From contig KZ111146.1 in NCBI GenBank assembly GCA_002077045.2, positions 199,521 to 263,520 of the forward strand: a stretch of 64,000 nt of DNA, written 5' to 3'. The position numbers and the translations under genes were made by a program. Below, one piece after another: positions 1-10,723 of this stretch. Position 1 is the stretch's first letter; each line of letters begins with the position of its first letter. Under the pieces are notes generated by a model. The model saw only the letters and a program-made list of their open reading frames with translations, ran no database searches and had not been told where the DNA came from. The DNA is from Rachicladosporium sp. CCFEE 5018 (taxonomy: Eukaryota > Ascomycota > Dothideomycetes > Cladosporiales > Cladosporiaceae).

Positions 1-1990
1 AGTCATGCTTAACAAGATCCACATCTTCCTCGTCGTCGCCTTCTGGTACTTCAGGCAGCAGTGGTACCGCAGCCTGGACAGGAGTCTGCCGCTGGGGAAA
101 CGGCTTCTGTGCTGGCATCTGAGGTTGAGGTATCTGCACAGACTGCGAATATGCATGCTGCCGTCGCCGTTGATCCTCCATTAAGCCTCTCCGGTAGTCG
201 TCAGCACCCAGAAGCACTGCTTGCTGGCCAACCGGTGACCCTGGTCCTCTGCTGTTGGTCAGTCCATTGCGTAGCGTTGCGAGTTGTGCCGGTGATCCGA
301 TCCGGGGTAGTGGTCCTGGTGCGAATGCAGGCTGTGGCGAGAACGCTGTCGGCGACGCAAAGCCGGAACGAGTGCGCTGTCCATGCAGAAATCCGGGGAA
401 GTCGCCCTGAAATGTCGAGTGTCGATGCATGTAGCCATATGGCCCATTCATTGGCGAGATTGGACTTGCCATGGACATGGTGTGCGAGTGACCTCGAAGC
501 ATACCCGGCCGCCCTATGCTAGGACTCGGCCCCTTCGTCAGCGGTGGCGAGAAAGGCAGCGAAGGATACTGGCTGGCAGTCTGACGCTGCATGTCCTGTC
601 CCGGTGAAGGCGAGAGCACATCCGCGCCAAGACTCACACCGAGAGCTGCGAGCTTTGCTTCTGTCAGTCGATCGATGTACTCTGCCCATAGCTTCAAGTT
701 CGGTAGTAGTACGCGGAATGCGCCTCTATCGGTCGACTCGGTATTCAATTCGGCCTCGTTCGGGAATATAGGCCTCACGTGAGCAAGGCCCTCCGAACTT
801 GTAGCGTCGGGCTCGAGATCAAATCCCCGAGTGCTGTAGCCAGCATCCTCGAAGTCTCTGAGACGTGCCTCGAATTCTTCGGAGCTGAGCGGCGTTGCGG
901 CGCCATGCGCAGGGTAGTCAATTTGGGGGAGTGACACAATGCATGCTCGCCCACGCCAGCTGACTCGCTTTCTCGTCCTGAGCGTATCTAAACGTGGTTT
1001 GGGCTCACTCGGCGGTGCCTCCGCTTCTTCCTCTGCTGCACGATCTTCCACGGCAGGCTGGACTTCCGATACCTCATCCGCTTCCTCGATCGCCTCATTG
1101 ACCGCTGGCGTCTCAGCGTTCGTAGCCGTGTCAAGCGGCGCCTCGGATGCAGCGCGAGATGGCAGCTGAAACACCTTCTCGTGTAGAGGGCTGAGCGCCT
1201 TCGCAAGCCTCTCCTCTGGAGTCAAAGTACCGGTCGCAGGCGGCGTCACAGCCCATCGGGAAGCTTGTAAGCCGTCCATACTCTCCCTCTGCTTGTGACG
1301 CAGGCTGTCCCAGAACGAATGCTGATCCAAGGTCCTGTTCTCCTCTCTCGTCCTGTGATGACTCGTGTCGCTTCGCACACTGAGATCGTCCGCGGATGTC
1401 GTTGAAGCAGCAGCAGCACCAGCCTCGCGCTCAGATGTGGTCGAGTTTCCACCCCACGCTACTCTGCGTGCCGTTGCACTTCGAGGACGATTGACCCAAC
1501 GCTGGGTTCTCGATCGCGGAGTATGCTCGCCGTCTTCCTCGGCCGCAGCACCAGTCTTCGCGTCTCGTGCAGCCACGTGATCCTGTGCTGCTGAGACTTG
1601 ACCAACTTTGCTGATTATCAGATGCTCGAGACTGAAGCTCGGGCCTGGCGAAGAGTCGATGTAGTCGTCACTGTAAGCTTGTTCGGAAACCGCGGTACGT
1701 GCTGAACGCGACAGTAATGAAGGCGAGATGTCCCGAGCGTATGGGCTGCCCCAAGCAGCTGTATAGTAATCCGATGTATAGTCTGGCAACTCTGCATCAA
1801 GAGATTGAGACACTCCACTCCCAGAAGCCGGCGTATGTATCGAAGGTGCTCTTCTGGCCTCTGGGCTCAAGCAAGCTTGATCGATACTCGTAGGCCTCCC
1901 GCTGCTTGGATGCGTTGCGTTCTCCCAATCGAAAGGGGCTTGGACAATGCGAACTCGAGCGTGCCCTTGAACTTCAGCCCGGCTGCTCAT
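1..1990 (-). CDS. conserved ascomycete protein of unknown function, 3' end outside window
   Basis: One uninterrupted minus-strand frame starts at ATG 1990 (in-frame TAA 18 nt upstream) and runs off the left edge; 663 codons are visible and no stop is reached. The first ~250 residues are Ser/Ala/Glu-rich low complexity. A conserved block follows, with KRVSWRGRACIVSLP, then SSEEFEARLRDFEDAGYSTRGFDL, then VLLPNLKLWAEYIDRL and KLAALGVSLGAD. After it come long Pro/Gln/Ser-rich stretches and an acidic run (EGDDEEDVDL) at the truncated end. I have seen similar SWRGKxC / GYxTRGFD blocks in uncharacterised ascomycete proteins, but I know no function. No membrane segment or catalytic motif is visible. 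Start and frame are secure; the end and the role are not. Confidence 0.75.
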   Translation of the reverse strand, partial: MSSRAEVQGHARVRIVQAPFDWENATHPSSGRPTSIDQACLSPEARRAPSIHTPASGSGVSQSLDAELPDYTSDYYTAAWGSPYARDISPSLLSRSARTAVSEQAYSDDYIDSSPGPSFSLEHLIISKVGQVSAAQDHVAARDAKTGAAAEEDGEHTPRSRTQRWVNRPRSATARRVAWGGNSTTSEREAGAAAASTTSADDLSVRSDTSHHRTREENRTLDQHSFWDSLRHKQRESMDGLQASRWAVTPPATGTLTPEERLAKALSPLHEKVFQLPSRAASEAPLDTATNAETPAVNEAIEEADEVSEVQPAVEDRAAEEEAEAPPSEPKPRLDTLRTRKRVSWRGRACIVSLPQIDYPAHGAATPLSSEEFEARLRDFEDAGYSTRGFDLEPDATSSEGLAHVRPIFPNEAELNTESTDRGAFRVLLPNLKLWAEYIDRLTEAKLAALGVSLGADVLSPSPGQDMQRQTASQYPSLPFSPPLTKGPSPSIGRPGMLRGHSHTMSMASPISPMNGPYGYMHRHSTFQGDFPGFLHGQRTRSGFASPTAFSPQPAFAPGPLPRIGSPAQLATLRNGLTNSRGPGSPVGQQAVLLGADDYRRGLMEDQRRRQHAYSQSVQIPQPQMPAQKPFPQRQTPVQAAVPLLPEVPEGDDEEDVDLVKHD

Positions 1991-2843
1991 ATAGCTTCTT
2001 GCTGATTATTTGCCCTCTTGGAAGCTTTGGCACGCGTCGAGTCGAGCTTGTATGTGACTTGAGGGCAATGCGATCGCTGTTCCATCCGACATCGAGCAGA
2101 CAGACAAATGAGATGTACCGAGCAGGCGTGCCGCGACGCGAAGAAAGGAAAGATTATCGCAAGCAAAGACAAGTAGGACGAGATGACATGCTGTACCCAA
2201 CACCAGCACTGTGAAATGCTACCCTTGTAGATGATGCACCTAAGTTGGACGTGAGGTCTGGCAGACGCGGTAGGTGGCCTGCCAAAATCATGACCGCGGC
2301 GCGCACAGACAAAACAGGGCAGGAAATGACGAAATGAACGCGAAACGGACCTTAGCGCGTCAAGTGGTCTTCCATGGAAAATGGAGATCTTCATCGAGCT
2401 CCCCCTACAGCGCATGACCGCGTCACGGGAGAAGTCGATGAGAGCTCTCTGGGCTTGTAAGATTTCCAGACTTTCACTTCTCAACACACTGGAATGGAAG
2501 GTGCGGTACTTGTCAGGTGACGAGACCGTGGAGCTGACTAATCAGCCACTACGCCTCGAAATTGCGATGGAGAACATTGAACATATATGTACGCAGTGCG
2601 ACCACGTACTCAGCCTAACGTGGTACAACGTTATCGACGCATCATAAGATTCGCAAGATCGAAATCAGGTCGAAGATTGATTTGGCTGACCTGCAGCGTG
2701 TCTAAAGCTATGGCAGGTTTAAGAGGCTATGCATCTCAGGCCATCCGCTGAGGCTTCTCATTTTGTTGGACCGTTCGTCCGTCAACGAAGACATACTACA
2801 TACAAACAGTACGCATGGGGATGAGACGTGAAGGTGATGTGAA

Positions 2844-2870
2844 CCCTCCATCGACCCTCCATCGACCCTC
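2844..2870. repeat. 11-bp tandem repeat, about 2.5 copies
   Basis: The unit CCCTCCATCGA occurs twice in full plus five bases of a third copy. It is a short intergenic microduplication with no coding context. Confidence 0.8.
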
Positions 2871-3888
2871 ATGACGCGGACCGATAGTGGCCAGATCATC
2901 CTCACCCGAATGGATCGCTTGAGTCGTGAACCAACGCGAGCTTCACGGTGTCAAGTGCAGAAAGCATTAGCGCATTAGCGCGCCGACTCTGACCCACTGT
3001 CGGGCCAGGCACGTTCTTGCTGCAGGATGATTCTCATGTTGCTCATGGATAGTGACATCGGCGACCAGCTGCTCGACAACATCTACGAGTATCAGCAGCT
3101 GCCCGCTACAATCGCGCAGCGCTTGCTGAGGCCCATGTGCTCACATACGGCCCGCCTCGACGCCGATTCCCGATACAGCGCTTCCTGATCAGCGTAGCCG
3201 CACGCCACAGTCCAGACTCTCCTAGCAGAGAAGCTGGCAGACAGTCCAGACTCACGAGAACACGTGGAGAGGAGAACGCTCTCAGACACCTGCGACTGTT
3301 GGTGGAAGTTCCCAGCCACCGCGTGACTGTGCGAGCCATTCACTGGCCTGAAGAAACGCCAATCAAGCCGACGACTGGCTCCGTTTCAGCCTTGCTGCAC
3401 GAGGGACCTAGGGTCTTGCCGTGGAGACTCGGTACCGAAGCCTTTCATTCACCGCAGCTCTTCACAGCTAGGTCTGAAGGTGACTGGTGTCCAATGAGAG
3501 CGCGATCGCAATAGAGCTCGCTCTTCCGACGGCTTTTGAAGCTGACAGCAGATGAATGGCCCAAGCTTCGGATCGTGATCGACATGCATGACGATCACCC
3601 GGAGTACCACTGTCTAGATGCAAGAGACCCTTACGGAAGAAATATTTGACATCTTCGCCTGACACTGCAATGCAGCCTCGCCTAGCAAATCCGACGTGCA
3701 GCTCTCAAGTACGTTGAGTGATTGGCTACAGCTTGCGTGCTGGCATTTTTAAGGTAGCCACGTGGAGAGCTCAACTAGTACTGTGAAGACTGTTACCAAG
3801 GGAAGCACAAGCCACTACAAGCATTTTGAGGCATGTTTAGCGAACCCCGCAAAGTATATGCTGTGGCTTCATGTCATCTTAGATGCCA

Positions 3889-4290
3889 AGCCTAGACACC
3901 GAAGCTGTCGAAAGCCTACCTGAGCGCTCATCACGCTCTCGCACTCGTGCCTGCGGAGTATGCCGGTCCTCGAGAAGTTCTCGCAGCGATGGAAGGCATC
4001 CGGTGAGTACAAGTAGCGCGTGCGGTCTGGCGCCGTATTCACCAATGTGCTCTCGTCGGAACCAGCGCTTGTGCGAGAGCCAGTCGTGACACTGGCCGGC
4101 CAAGACGAGCCTGCAGCTCCTGTCTGCATGGTGGCTGTCGGCGTACTTCGTGGTTCCTGCGTGCCAAGCCGACAGCGCCGCCGTCCAGCAAATACCCGCG
4201 CGAATCTATGAACTCAAATCCCACGCGGCTACCGTAGATGCAAGAGCTCTGGCTGCTGCGCGCCAGGGCGAGATCGTCCGGATCAGCTGA
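3889..4290 (+). other. possible spliced or decayed plus-strand gene, unrecognised
   Basis: Three adjacent plus-strand stretches look protein-coding but lie in different frames. The first reads TPKLSKAYLSAHHALALVPAEY...MEGI and ends at a canonical donor (CCG|GTGAGTACAAG, ~4000). The second reads GAVFTNVLSSEPALVREPVV...VGVLRG (~4025-4155). The third reads ADSAAVQQIPARIYELKSH...QGEIVRIS and ends at TGA 4288-4290. I could not find one splice path joining all three in phase, so this may be a pseudogene, or a real gene whose exons I misread. No family was recognised. Confidence 0.25.
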
Positions 4291-4539
4291 TGAGCTTGCG
4301 TCAAGGCCAACAACGTCTCACACAGCCAGCCACACCACATCTTGTCGCCTAGCAAGGCCGGACATTGGACGACTGTTACAGGTGCACTGTCTACGAGAGG
4401 CATGAGAGGCTCGGTGTACTTGAGATAGCATTGGACAGCGATGCGCATTCCGGAGAATAAGTAGGTTCCGCCTTCCTTGCATCGAATTCTCTTCACTCCG
4501 TCTCTTACTCTCATCACGTTCCCAATCCAGAGGTTGATT

Positions 4540-5737
4540 ATGGCACCCTCCGTCACCGGCACCACCTTGGCATCACGGCCACAGAACCGACACTCCCATC
4601 ATCCACACGTCAAGCTGCAGAACGGCGCAAAGGCTGGACAGCAGAACACTAGCTCTCGACTCGACTTTGACTTCCTCGCTCGCAAAGCTGATTTCCCTAC
4701 CGTGGGAGCTCCTACAATCGATCGCCAGGGCTATTTCCTCGCCTCTAGCAAGACCACAGCATCGGATGGCACTGATCTCGAGAAGAAGGCGGTCGTCTAC
4801 TTCGAGGACGTTCGAGCGGCAAATGGAGATGTGGATGGCAACACGATTAACGATGGCGTGTATTCACAGGAGCCGATGAGGAACGATATCCACTACGTGG
4901 AACTGTTCAAAGACGAGCCATGGGAGGGTATCGAGTCTGGGGGTAGTTCAATCTACATCCATATCATGTCGTGAGTGGCGTGCTGACAAGTTGCAGGCGG
5001 CAATCGCAAGCAGAGTCCGAGTGGTAAGAGCTACTTCCACTGGACGATCCTCTCCAACAGATCTGCCGAGACGTTCAAGCCACGCGAACCGGTTGGCATC
5101 GCCGTTGACCAGGATAGGTCCTATCGCGTCTACAAAGCCACGGGGACGCAGTCGCTTTTCACAAGGACAGACGGTTACGGAAACAACTGGGTCTTCTGGC
5201 CGGACTACTATTGCGTAGACGAGAACAACTTGCCAGGATACCCTGACGATGTTTATCTCTGTCTGACGTATAAGAATAGCGATGGTCAGGCGCTGGGGCG
5301 CGGGGTGGGATACTATAAGAAGGGTGAGGATGCTGACAAAGGCGCGCAGCCCAACAGCTTCGAGTGGGTCGAAGGGCCAGGCAGCGTTCTCGATACCACT
5401 CGAGGCGATGCATGGGCCTCGAAACTGCTCGATCAGTCAGGTCGGTCACACCTCTTTCTGGCTGGCGAGCCACTTGCTGACCCTTGCACTAGTGCTCGAC
5501 AACTTCGAATGCTGCATTGCAGGCAATGCGAGCGGCACACGGAAGAATACCCTGGTGGGCGAAGCCACGCGAGGCGTCCACGAAGGGCTCTACGTCTACA
5601 AGGACACACCACCGGCTTCCCGGCAGCCTAACGCGACGCTGCAGGATGGGACAGATCCTGAGCTGCAGTATTACCTGTACGCCGACTACTGGTGCGCTCC
5701 GACTGAGCGTGAGATTGACGGAGGCCCATTCTCCTAA
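4540..5737 (+). CDS. hypothetical protein, three exons, about 363 aa
   Basis: Exons are 4540-4942, 4997-5440 and 5493-5737. Both introns (54 and 52 nt) are GT-AG with CTGAC-like branch sites and join in phase to a 363-codon product. ATG 4540 is the first true ATG of the frame. The protein begins with a His/Asn/Ser-rich leader without an obvious signal peptide. It continues with aromatic-rich sequence (YFHWTILSNRS, YGNNWVFWPDYYCVDENNLPGYPDDVYLCLTY, YYLYADYWCAP) suggesting a compact beta-rich fold. I do not recognise the family. The frame after each junction keeps the same composition, which supports the model. Confidence 0.65.
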
Positions 5738-6191
5738 GTACACTGGGAGAGTGGCGATGGCAGGCTGATCGAGTAAGGTAGGGGTCTGAACGTGACCCGA
5801 TGGGCGTGGATAATGGACTGTTACCAAACGATCTCCGTGGTACAATAATGAAGTCATGTTCCAAGTATTTCTTTCCCCACAACACCGCAACTCCTTCCGT
5901 TTCGAAGGCGTACTTCATTCGTGTGCCAAAGAGAAATGGTTCATCTCGACAACGACCGCAAGTTGCGAATCGTTCATCTTCCACTCTCTCGTCGGCCGCG
6001 TTAGTCGACATGAATGCTGATATTGTGACTGATAGCAGCATTGGCCTGGTCGAGTAGGTTTAGGAGCAAACCAATGTGAACATTCATGTCTAACTGCTGT
6101 CGCGTTATTGAGCCGCTGTTCCAGACCACCGTTCCGCATTTTCTTGTCATCTTACTCTTTCCACAAGCTCGCTGTCGGCACAAAATCGCGT

Positions 6192-7800
6192 TCATGCTTT
6201 CCGTCGCCGCACCCTAATCATCACATCCCTCGGCGGCGCGCTATGATCACTAATACCATGTCCCTTCGGCCTCTCCCCCAAAGCCACGATCTCGTAATCC
6301 CTCGCAATAACAGCAAGCGTCACAGTCAACATACCCGCCACGAAGAACCTTCCCGGACATCCATGTCGTCCATATCCAAAAGGCAGATAATCCGTGCCGA
6401 TAGACACCAACTTCCTTGCTTTCTCCCGTCCATCCATGCCAGCGAAGCGGAACGGTCGGAACTCCTCTGGCGCTTCGTAGAGCTCGGGATCCATGTGTAT
6501 GCCTTCGGCTGAAAGACCGATGTAGATCCCATTGGGAATGTGAGTACCGTCGGGTAGTGAGAGGCCTTCCTTTGCGACGACACGACGCAGCATGGCTTTG
6601 CCTGTTGTTCGATTCAGCCGCTGGGATTCGCGGATCGCGCTGTCGGCTAGTTCGAGACAGAGAATATTCGCGCGGGTCCAGATTTCTGGAGGGCCGTGGA
6701 GTGCTTGTTCGGCTTCGTTGCGAAGGGCGGCAAGGATCTCAGCGTGGTTGGGGGAGGACAGGATGTCGAGGAGGGTGTTTGTGATGGCGAACGTCGAAGT
6801 GTGTAGAGGTGCGAACTCCGCTGACGCCAGCTGGCCAGCGAGCGCATCCGCCATGATCTCGTCATCAGGATGTCTGCCCTGGTCTGCCGCTGCCAGCCAC
6901 TGTGCGAAGGCGTCCTCGCCTCGCGACGGCTTCTCCGACTTCGTCTGTTGAATCACTTGTCGTGCATACGGCAGAATATAGCCATCTACCAATCTCTTGT
7001 ACCGCGAATGCACTGGCCAGGCTAGCATGCGACCAAACACTGGCTGCAAAAGCTCGGGGACAAGAAAACGGATCATAATACCCTGCGTTGCAAATGAGTT
7101 GACATAGGTGCGTAGCGCGTCCAGAAATCCAGCATCTCTGCAAGGCGGTCTTCCAAGAAATGCCCGGTTTGCAGCTCGTGCCACAACGATCCACATCGTC
7201 TCGTATAGATTTATTACCGTCCATTCTGCCTCGTCGTTGCCCCAGACGTCATTCAACGTAGTGACTGTCTCGTCGTTCACCTGTGCATACAGAGTCTGCA
7301 GACGCACGATCATGGCTGTGCGTGCTGTGTTGGCGTCGAGTGTGTCTCGGTGGAGCCTAGGATGGGAAAATGTGTACCTCGAAAGGAAGTAAAGCTGACC
7401 CTCCCGTGCGCTCAGCCTATCTTCGGGCTGACTGTCCATCCACTGAGCGAACTCCGGAGGCACGACCACGTCTGGTATGAAGTTGTTGAAGTTCGGCGCC
7501 GCAAATGGTAGGCCTTGCTTATTGTACTGCGATCTCATGAGCTACAGTCACTTGCCCAGACTGCTCAACGTTGCAACAGACCTTGAAGTAGCCTTCTGCT
7601 AACATAGCTTTGCCTTGCCATAGCTCCTTGATGTGCGCAAGTCGGCGTGACACCGAGCTCTTCCCAGCACCAGTCCATGGGAGGTCTCTCGGGAGTTGTC
7701 CGCTCGATGTCCGCCATCGTATCACACACCAGCACGCAAGGAACACAAAGGAAGAGAGAACAAGCGCGTAAGACAGGCTCATAGCAGCGAGTGTAGTCAT
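6192..7800 (-). CDS. cytochrome P450 monooxygenase (CYP503/CYP68-like)
   Basis: Exon 1 is 7582-7800 and exon 2 is 6192-7526, joined across a 55-nt intron (TTCAAG|GTCTGT ... ATCGCAG|TACAAT) to give 517 aa. An N-terminal hydrophobic helix (~residues 7-26) predicts ER anchoring, with YFKYNKQGLPFAAPN following as is usual for this group. The heme-thiolate loop FGYGRHGCPGR and the K-helix ESQR are present. The I-helix reads AEFAPLHTST instead of the common AGxDTT; ent-kaurene-oxidase-like fungal P450s often carry A(A/S)IHTT here, so the enzyme is probably active. The substrate is unknown. No secondary-metabolite backbone gene is nearby. A further tiny 5' exon is possible (M-I-R-S, donor at ~7865), but the implied intron would be only 38 nt. 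Confidence 0.9.
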
Positions 7801-8759
7801 GACAAGTGCTCGGACACGGGGAATTGCTGAAGAAAGAGGAATATGAACACTTCGAGAGACTTACCACTCCGGATCATGCGGCGAACAATACAATACCATC
7901 AAGCCGAAATCCTCTCTGCAAACACGCTACCGATGGCGGTGTAGCATGGCTCAACGAGTGGTCCAACACCTGCCATCAAGGATGAGCCGCGACCAAATGC
8001 TACTTTGTACAAGTGAAGAGCAGGGGCGAAGTGTCGTCTAGACGCGATCAGCCGCGTTATAGATTGCTTGCGTATAGTAGCGTCGTTACATAGGTCGTCC
8101 AGGAAGCGGATCTGCCATTGGCTGTCTCGATGTTTCGCGGCTTCATGGCTGCGGTCGCATCCTTGCATCGATCCTTCAGTAGGATTGCGGTGAAAATCCT
8201 TCGCAGCATAGCTTGCGGTAGGTAGGATTCTGGGACTCGAGCAACTGATTCACGGCAGCCGCTGATGACTAATGTCCCGGGAGTAAAGGCTGTCGAGCAA
8301 GCAGTAACGCCGACTTCACATTGTCGCCAGTAACGGTGTGCAAGACGATCCATGGGCAGCATGGCCCGTGGAAGAGGTGGACCCAAGTGAAACGGCTCAA
8401 CACCAGTGGTGATGTGCGGTCGGAGCACGACCTACGGCCCCTTTGATAAGACTAAGAGATGGATTGTGACATCTGTAAGAATCCTCATGACTCCCTTCGA
8501 CTGTGGTCTGGACGAGATTGTCTGATCGAGTCGGACGGTCCTGCCAAGCACATGGCGGAAGCTAGTGGGACGAGCCTTCCTAATGACGTCCGTCCAGCTG
8601 GAAGACACGGAGGAACTTGTCACCGAAGAACCGAGGAGTGTGTATATTGAAAGCTTGAGCAATGTCTTGCGCGTGCATTCGTGGTCCCACGTCGTACAAG
8701 ATCACCCAAAAGATCCGCGAATTGCTGTTGACTGGCCGCTGTGTTCAGTAACCGCGACC
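7801..8759. promoter_or_regulatory. divergent intergenic region between P450 and RXT2-like gene
   Basis: About 960 bp separate the divergent P450 and RXT2-like start codons. The only open frames are short and overlap on both strands. I see no conserved protein in it; it presumably holds both promoters. A perfect donor-like GTAAGT on the minus strand near 7865 could belong to a P450 5' UTR intron. Confidence 0.5.
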
Positions 8760-10327
8760 ATGGCCGCTCAGCAGATCCAGATCGCGGAGACGATACGCGC
8801 CATGAAGCTTGCGCTGAAACGAAGACCGGATGGTAAGCTATTCGTCCAATATACAAGTCCACCCAGCTTACAAGGCCAGACGCAGAGGACAGCGATGATC
8901 TGGCGACTTACACGAATTGTGGCAACAAGCTCAAGCGACGTGCACAATTCGTCCGCGAAGGCCGTCTCGACAACACCGGCCGACTCGCCTACCGCAAGAC
9001 AATCAACCATGCTGGCTACACGCGTCAAATCATCGCCAGCAAGCCTCCGCTACTGGATGATGACGGTGAATTGCATTCTCCGGGCTCTTCAGACGACGAG
9101 CACGAGCGACATCTGGAACCTGCTGAGGAGGATCCCTTCGGGCAGGTGCGGCTGGAGCAGCTGCTGAGGCCAATCACGGCAGCACACGAGCTCGTAGAAC
9201 ACCCAGGACTGAGTGCTGCATACAAGAGCTCGGCGTTGACGCAGATGACTGAGGACGCGGCAGACGCGCTGAGGAGAGAAAGAGATTGTATACTGAGCGC
9301 GAAGCGGCTGTTGCGACGCTTTCGAGGCGAGCCAGACTGGGTGCCTTGCGGAACGTTCGAGGGTGAGCACGACGAGATGCTCCTACACGAACAGACTACG
9401 CAGAGTATGGACATCAGCGAAGATAGTGCCGCAAACGCGTCTGGACCACGAAGTGTGCTGGCCGAGAGCAACGGCGAGTCTGGTCCCGATGTCGCGATGG
9501 ATGATCATACTATACCCGGCGCGGCTGAGCCAAGCAATGGCGTCCACGCTATAGACATGGCGCAATCAGACAAGGGTGCAAACGGAGATGACGCGACAGT
9601 GGACGTGAAGGACATAGCATTGGTGCCCATGCCGGGTGGCGATACTCCTAGTAGGCAAGTCGAGGACAACACAATTGTGGAGAACGGCACAGTCACCAGC
9701 GAGGCCGTTGAGGACGGGTCATTACTAGCAGTGTCCAACCCAACACTAGACATTCTTCGAAGGTCGACAGACCGTGCAGACAGCGAGAATGGCTCACACT
9801 CAGGCTCAGGAAAGACACACGGCATGACGACACGAGCAAGAGCTCGCTCTCCTGATCTCACCCCGTCTCCATCGCCCACGCCAAGCGACTCTGCATCCGC
9901 GATTCCAGCGATACACCCCTGGTTCATCGCACCATCCTCCAGCATACCCGACAGAGACCTCGGTCTACCCGCGAACGAAGCAGCAGAGACGCGCAAGATC
10001 CTTCTGCTGTACTGCCAGAAGCAAGAGCAAGTCATAAGATCACTAGAGACAATCTACTCTGGCTTGCAGAAAGCAGAGCGCCTGCGATCGTACGTGTATC
10101 GATCGGCCAAAGCCAGTGGACATCTGTTGGATGATGGGAAGGGCAATTGGAAGACCGAAATGAGCGATGGTGAGGATTGGTATGACCCCGATGAGTGGAA
10201 TCTGGCGGCTTGGGAGCTGAAGGATGGCGTACTGGAGAAGGGCAAGGATGAGGTGGAGGATCCTGCTGAGGAGGAAGGACGGAGAGGTGGGCGACGAAGG
10301 AGAGTGGCAGGCGCGAAAGCTGGCTGA
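8760..10327 (+). CDS. rxt2: RXT2-like subunit of the Rpd3L histone deacetylase complex
   Basis: Exons are 8760-8832 and 8880-10327, joined across a 47-nt intron (GAT G|GTAAGC ... GCCAG|AC) to give 506 aa. The N-terminal ~200 residues match the Rxt2 N-terminal domain: KLKRRAQFVREGRLD, AYRKTINHAGYTRQII, EEDPFGQVRLEQLLRPIT, then RRERDCILSAKRLLRRFRGEPDWVPC. A long acidic, Ser/Thr-rich linker follows. The C-terminal helical segment reads KILLLYCQKQEQVIRSLETIYSGL, before a short acidic stretch and a basic RRGGRRRRVAG tail that could be a nuclear signal. In yeast, Rxt2 is a structural subunit of the large Rpd3 deacetylase complex in nuclear gene repression; the role here is inferred by homology. Confidence 0.85.
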
Positions 10328-10723
10328 GACAGGATGACGCGATGAGCGGACTCGCTACGTGGAGATACCATCACTATCATCAAAGATGCCCGATCCCGTG
10401 TATTGCACACGCCCAACACTGCAGAAAAGGATGCCAAGCTCTCTGCTTTGGGTGGATGCAAAGGCAATCTGGGGCTTCGTATGCAGCTGGTACAGTGCGC
10501 TATGCTTTCCACCATGCTTGCAATGATACGTGACCAGTGGTGCTCCCCTGACGCCACTCCACGTGCCCTATACCGCCGGCTCGACAAGTGGCCCAGAGGA
10601 ACTTTGCCCAACGCGCTGCGGTGTCGTTTCGCTCGGACTCACCTTTCCCTGGCTCGTAGCGCCTGGCTACGGCCGCGATGCCGCCCGTTCTCTTCAGCCG
10701 ATCTCGTCCTGAGCATGTTCGAC

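Larger units (their letters stand above)
1991..4539. other. 2.5 kb without a confident gene
   Basis: Both strands carry only short open frames. There is an 11-bp tandem repeat at 2844-2870 and a possible decayed or spliced plus-strand gene at 3889-4290 (listed separately). A 39-codon open stretch at 3530-3649 with a plausible C-terminal composition (TADEWPKLRIVIDMHDD) has an in-frame TAG just upstream and no recognisable start. The part nearest 1990 is presumably the promoter of the partial gene. Confidence 0.5.

Noticed and set aside
1987..2487. 166-codon minus-strand frame upstream of the partial gene
   Set aside because: It is in a different frame from the conserved protein, without a recognisable motif or splice connection.
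4206..4565. 119-codon minus-strand frame overlapping the 4540 start
   Set aside because: Antisense to a better supported gene and leader; no conserved content.
9505..10035. 176-codon minus-strand frame
   Set aside because: It is antisense to the RXT2-like gene; Ser/Leu-rich mirror of its acidic repeats.
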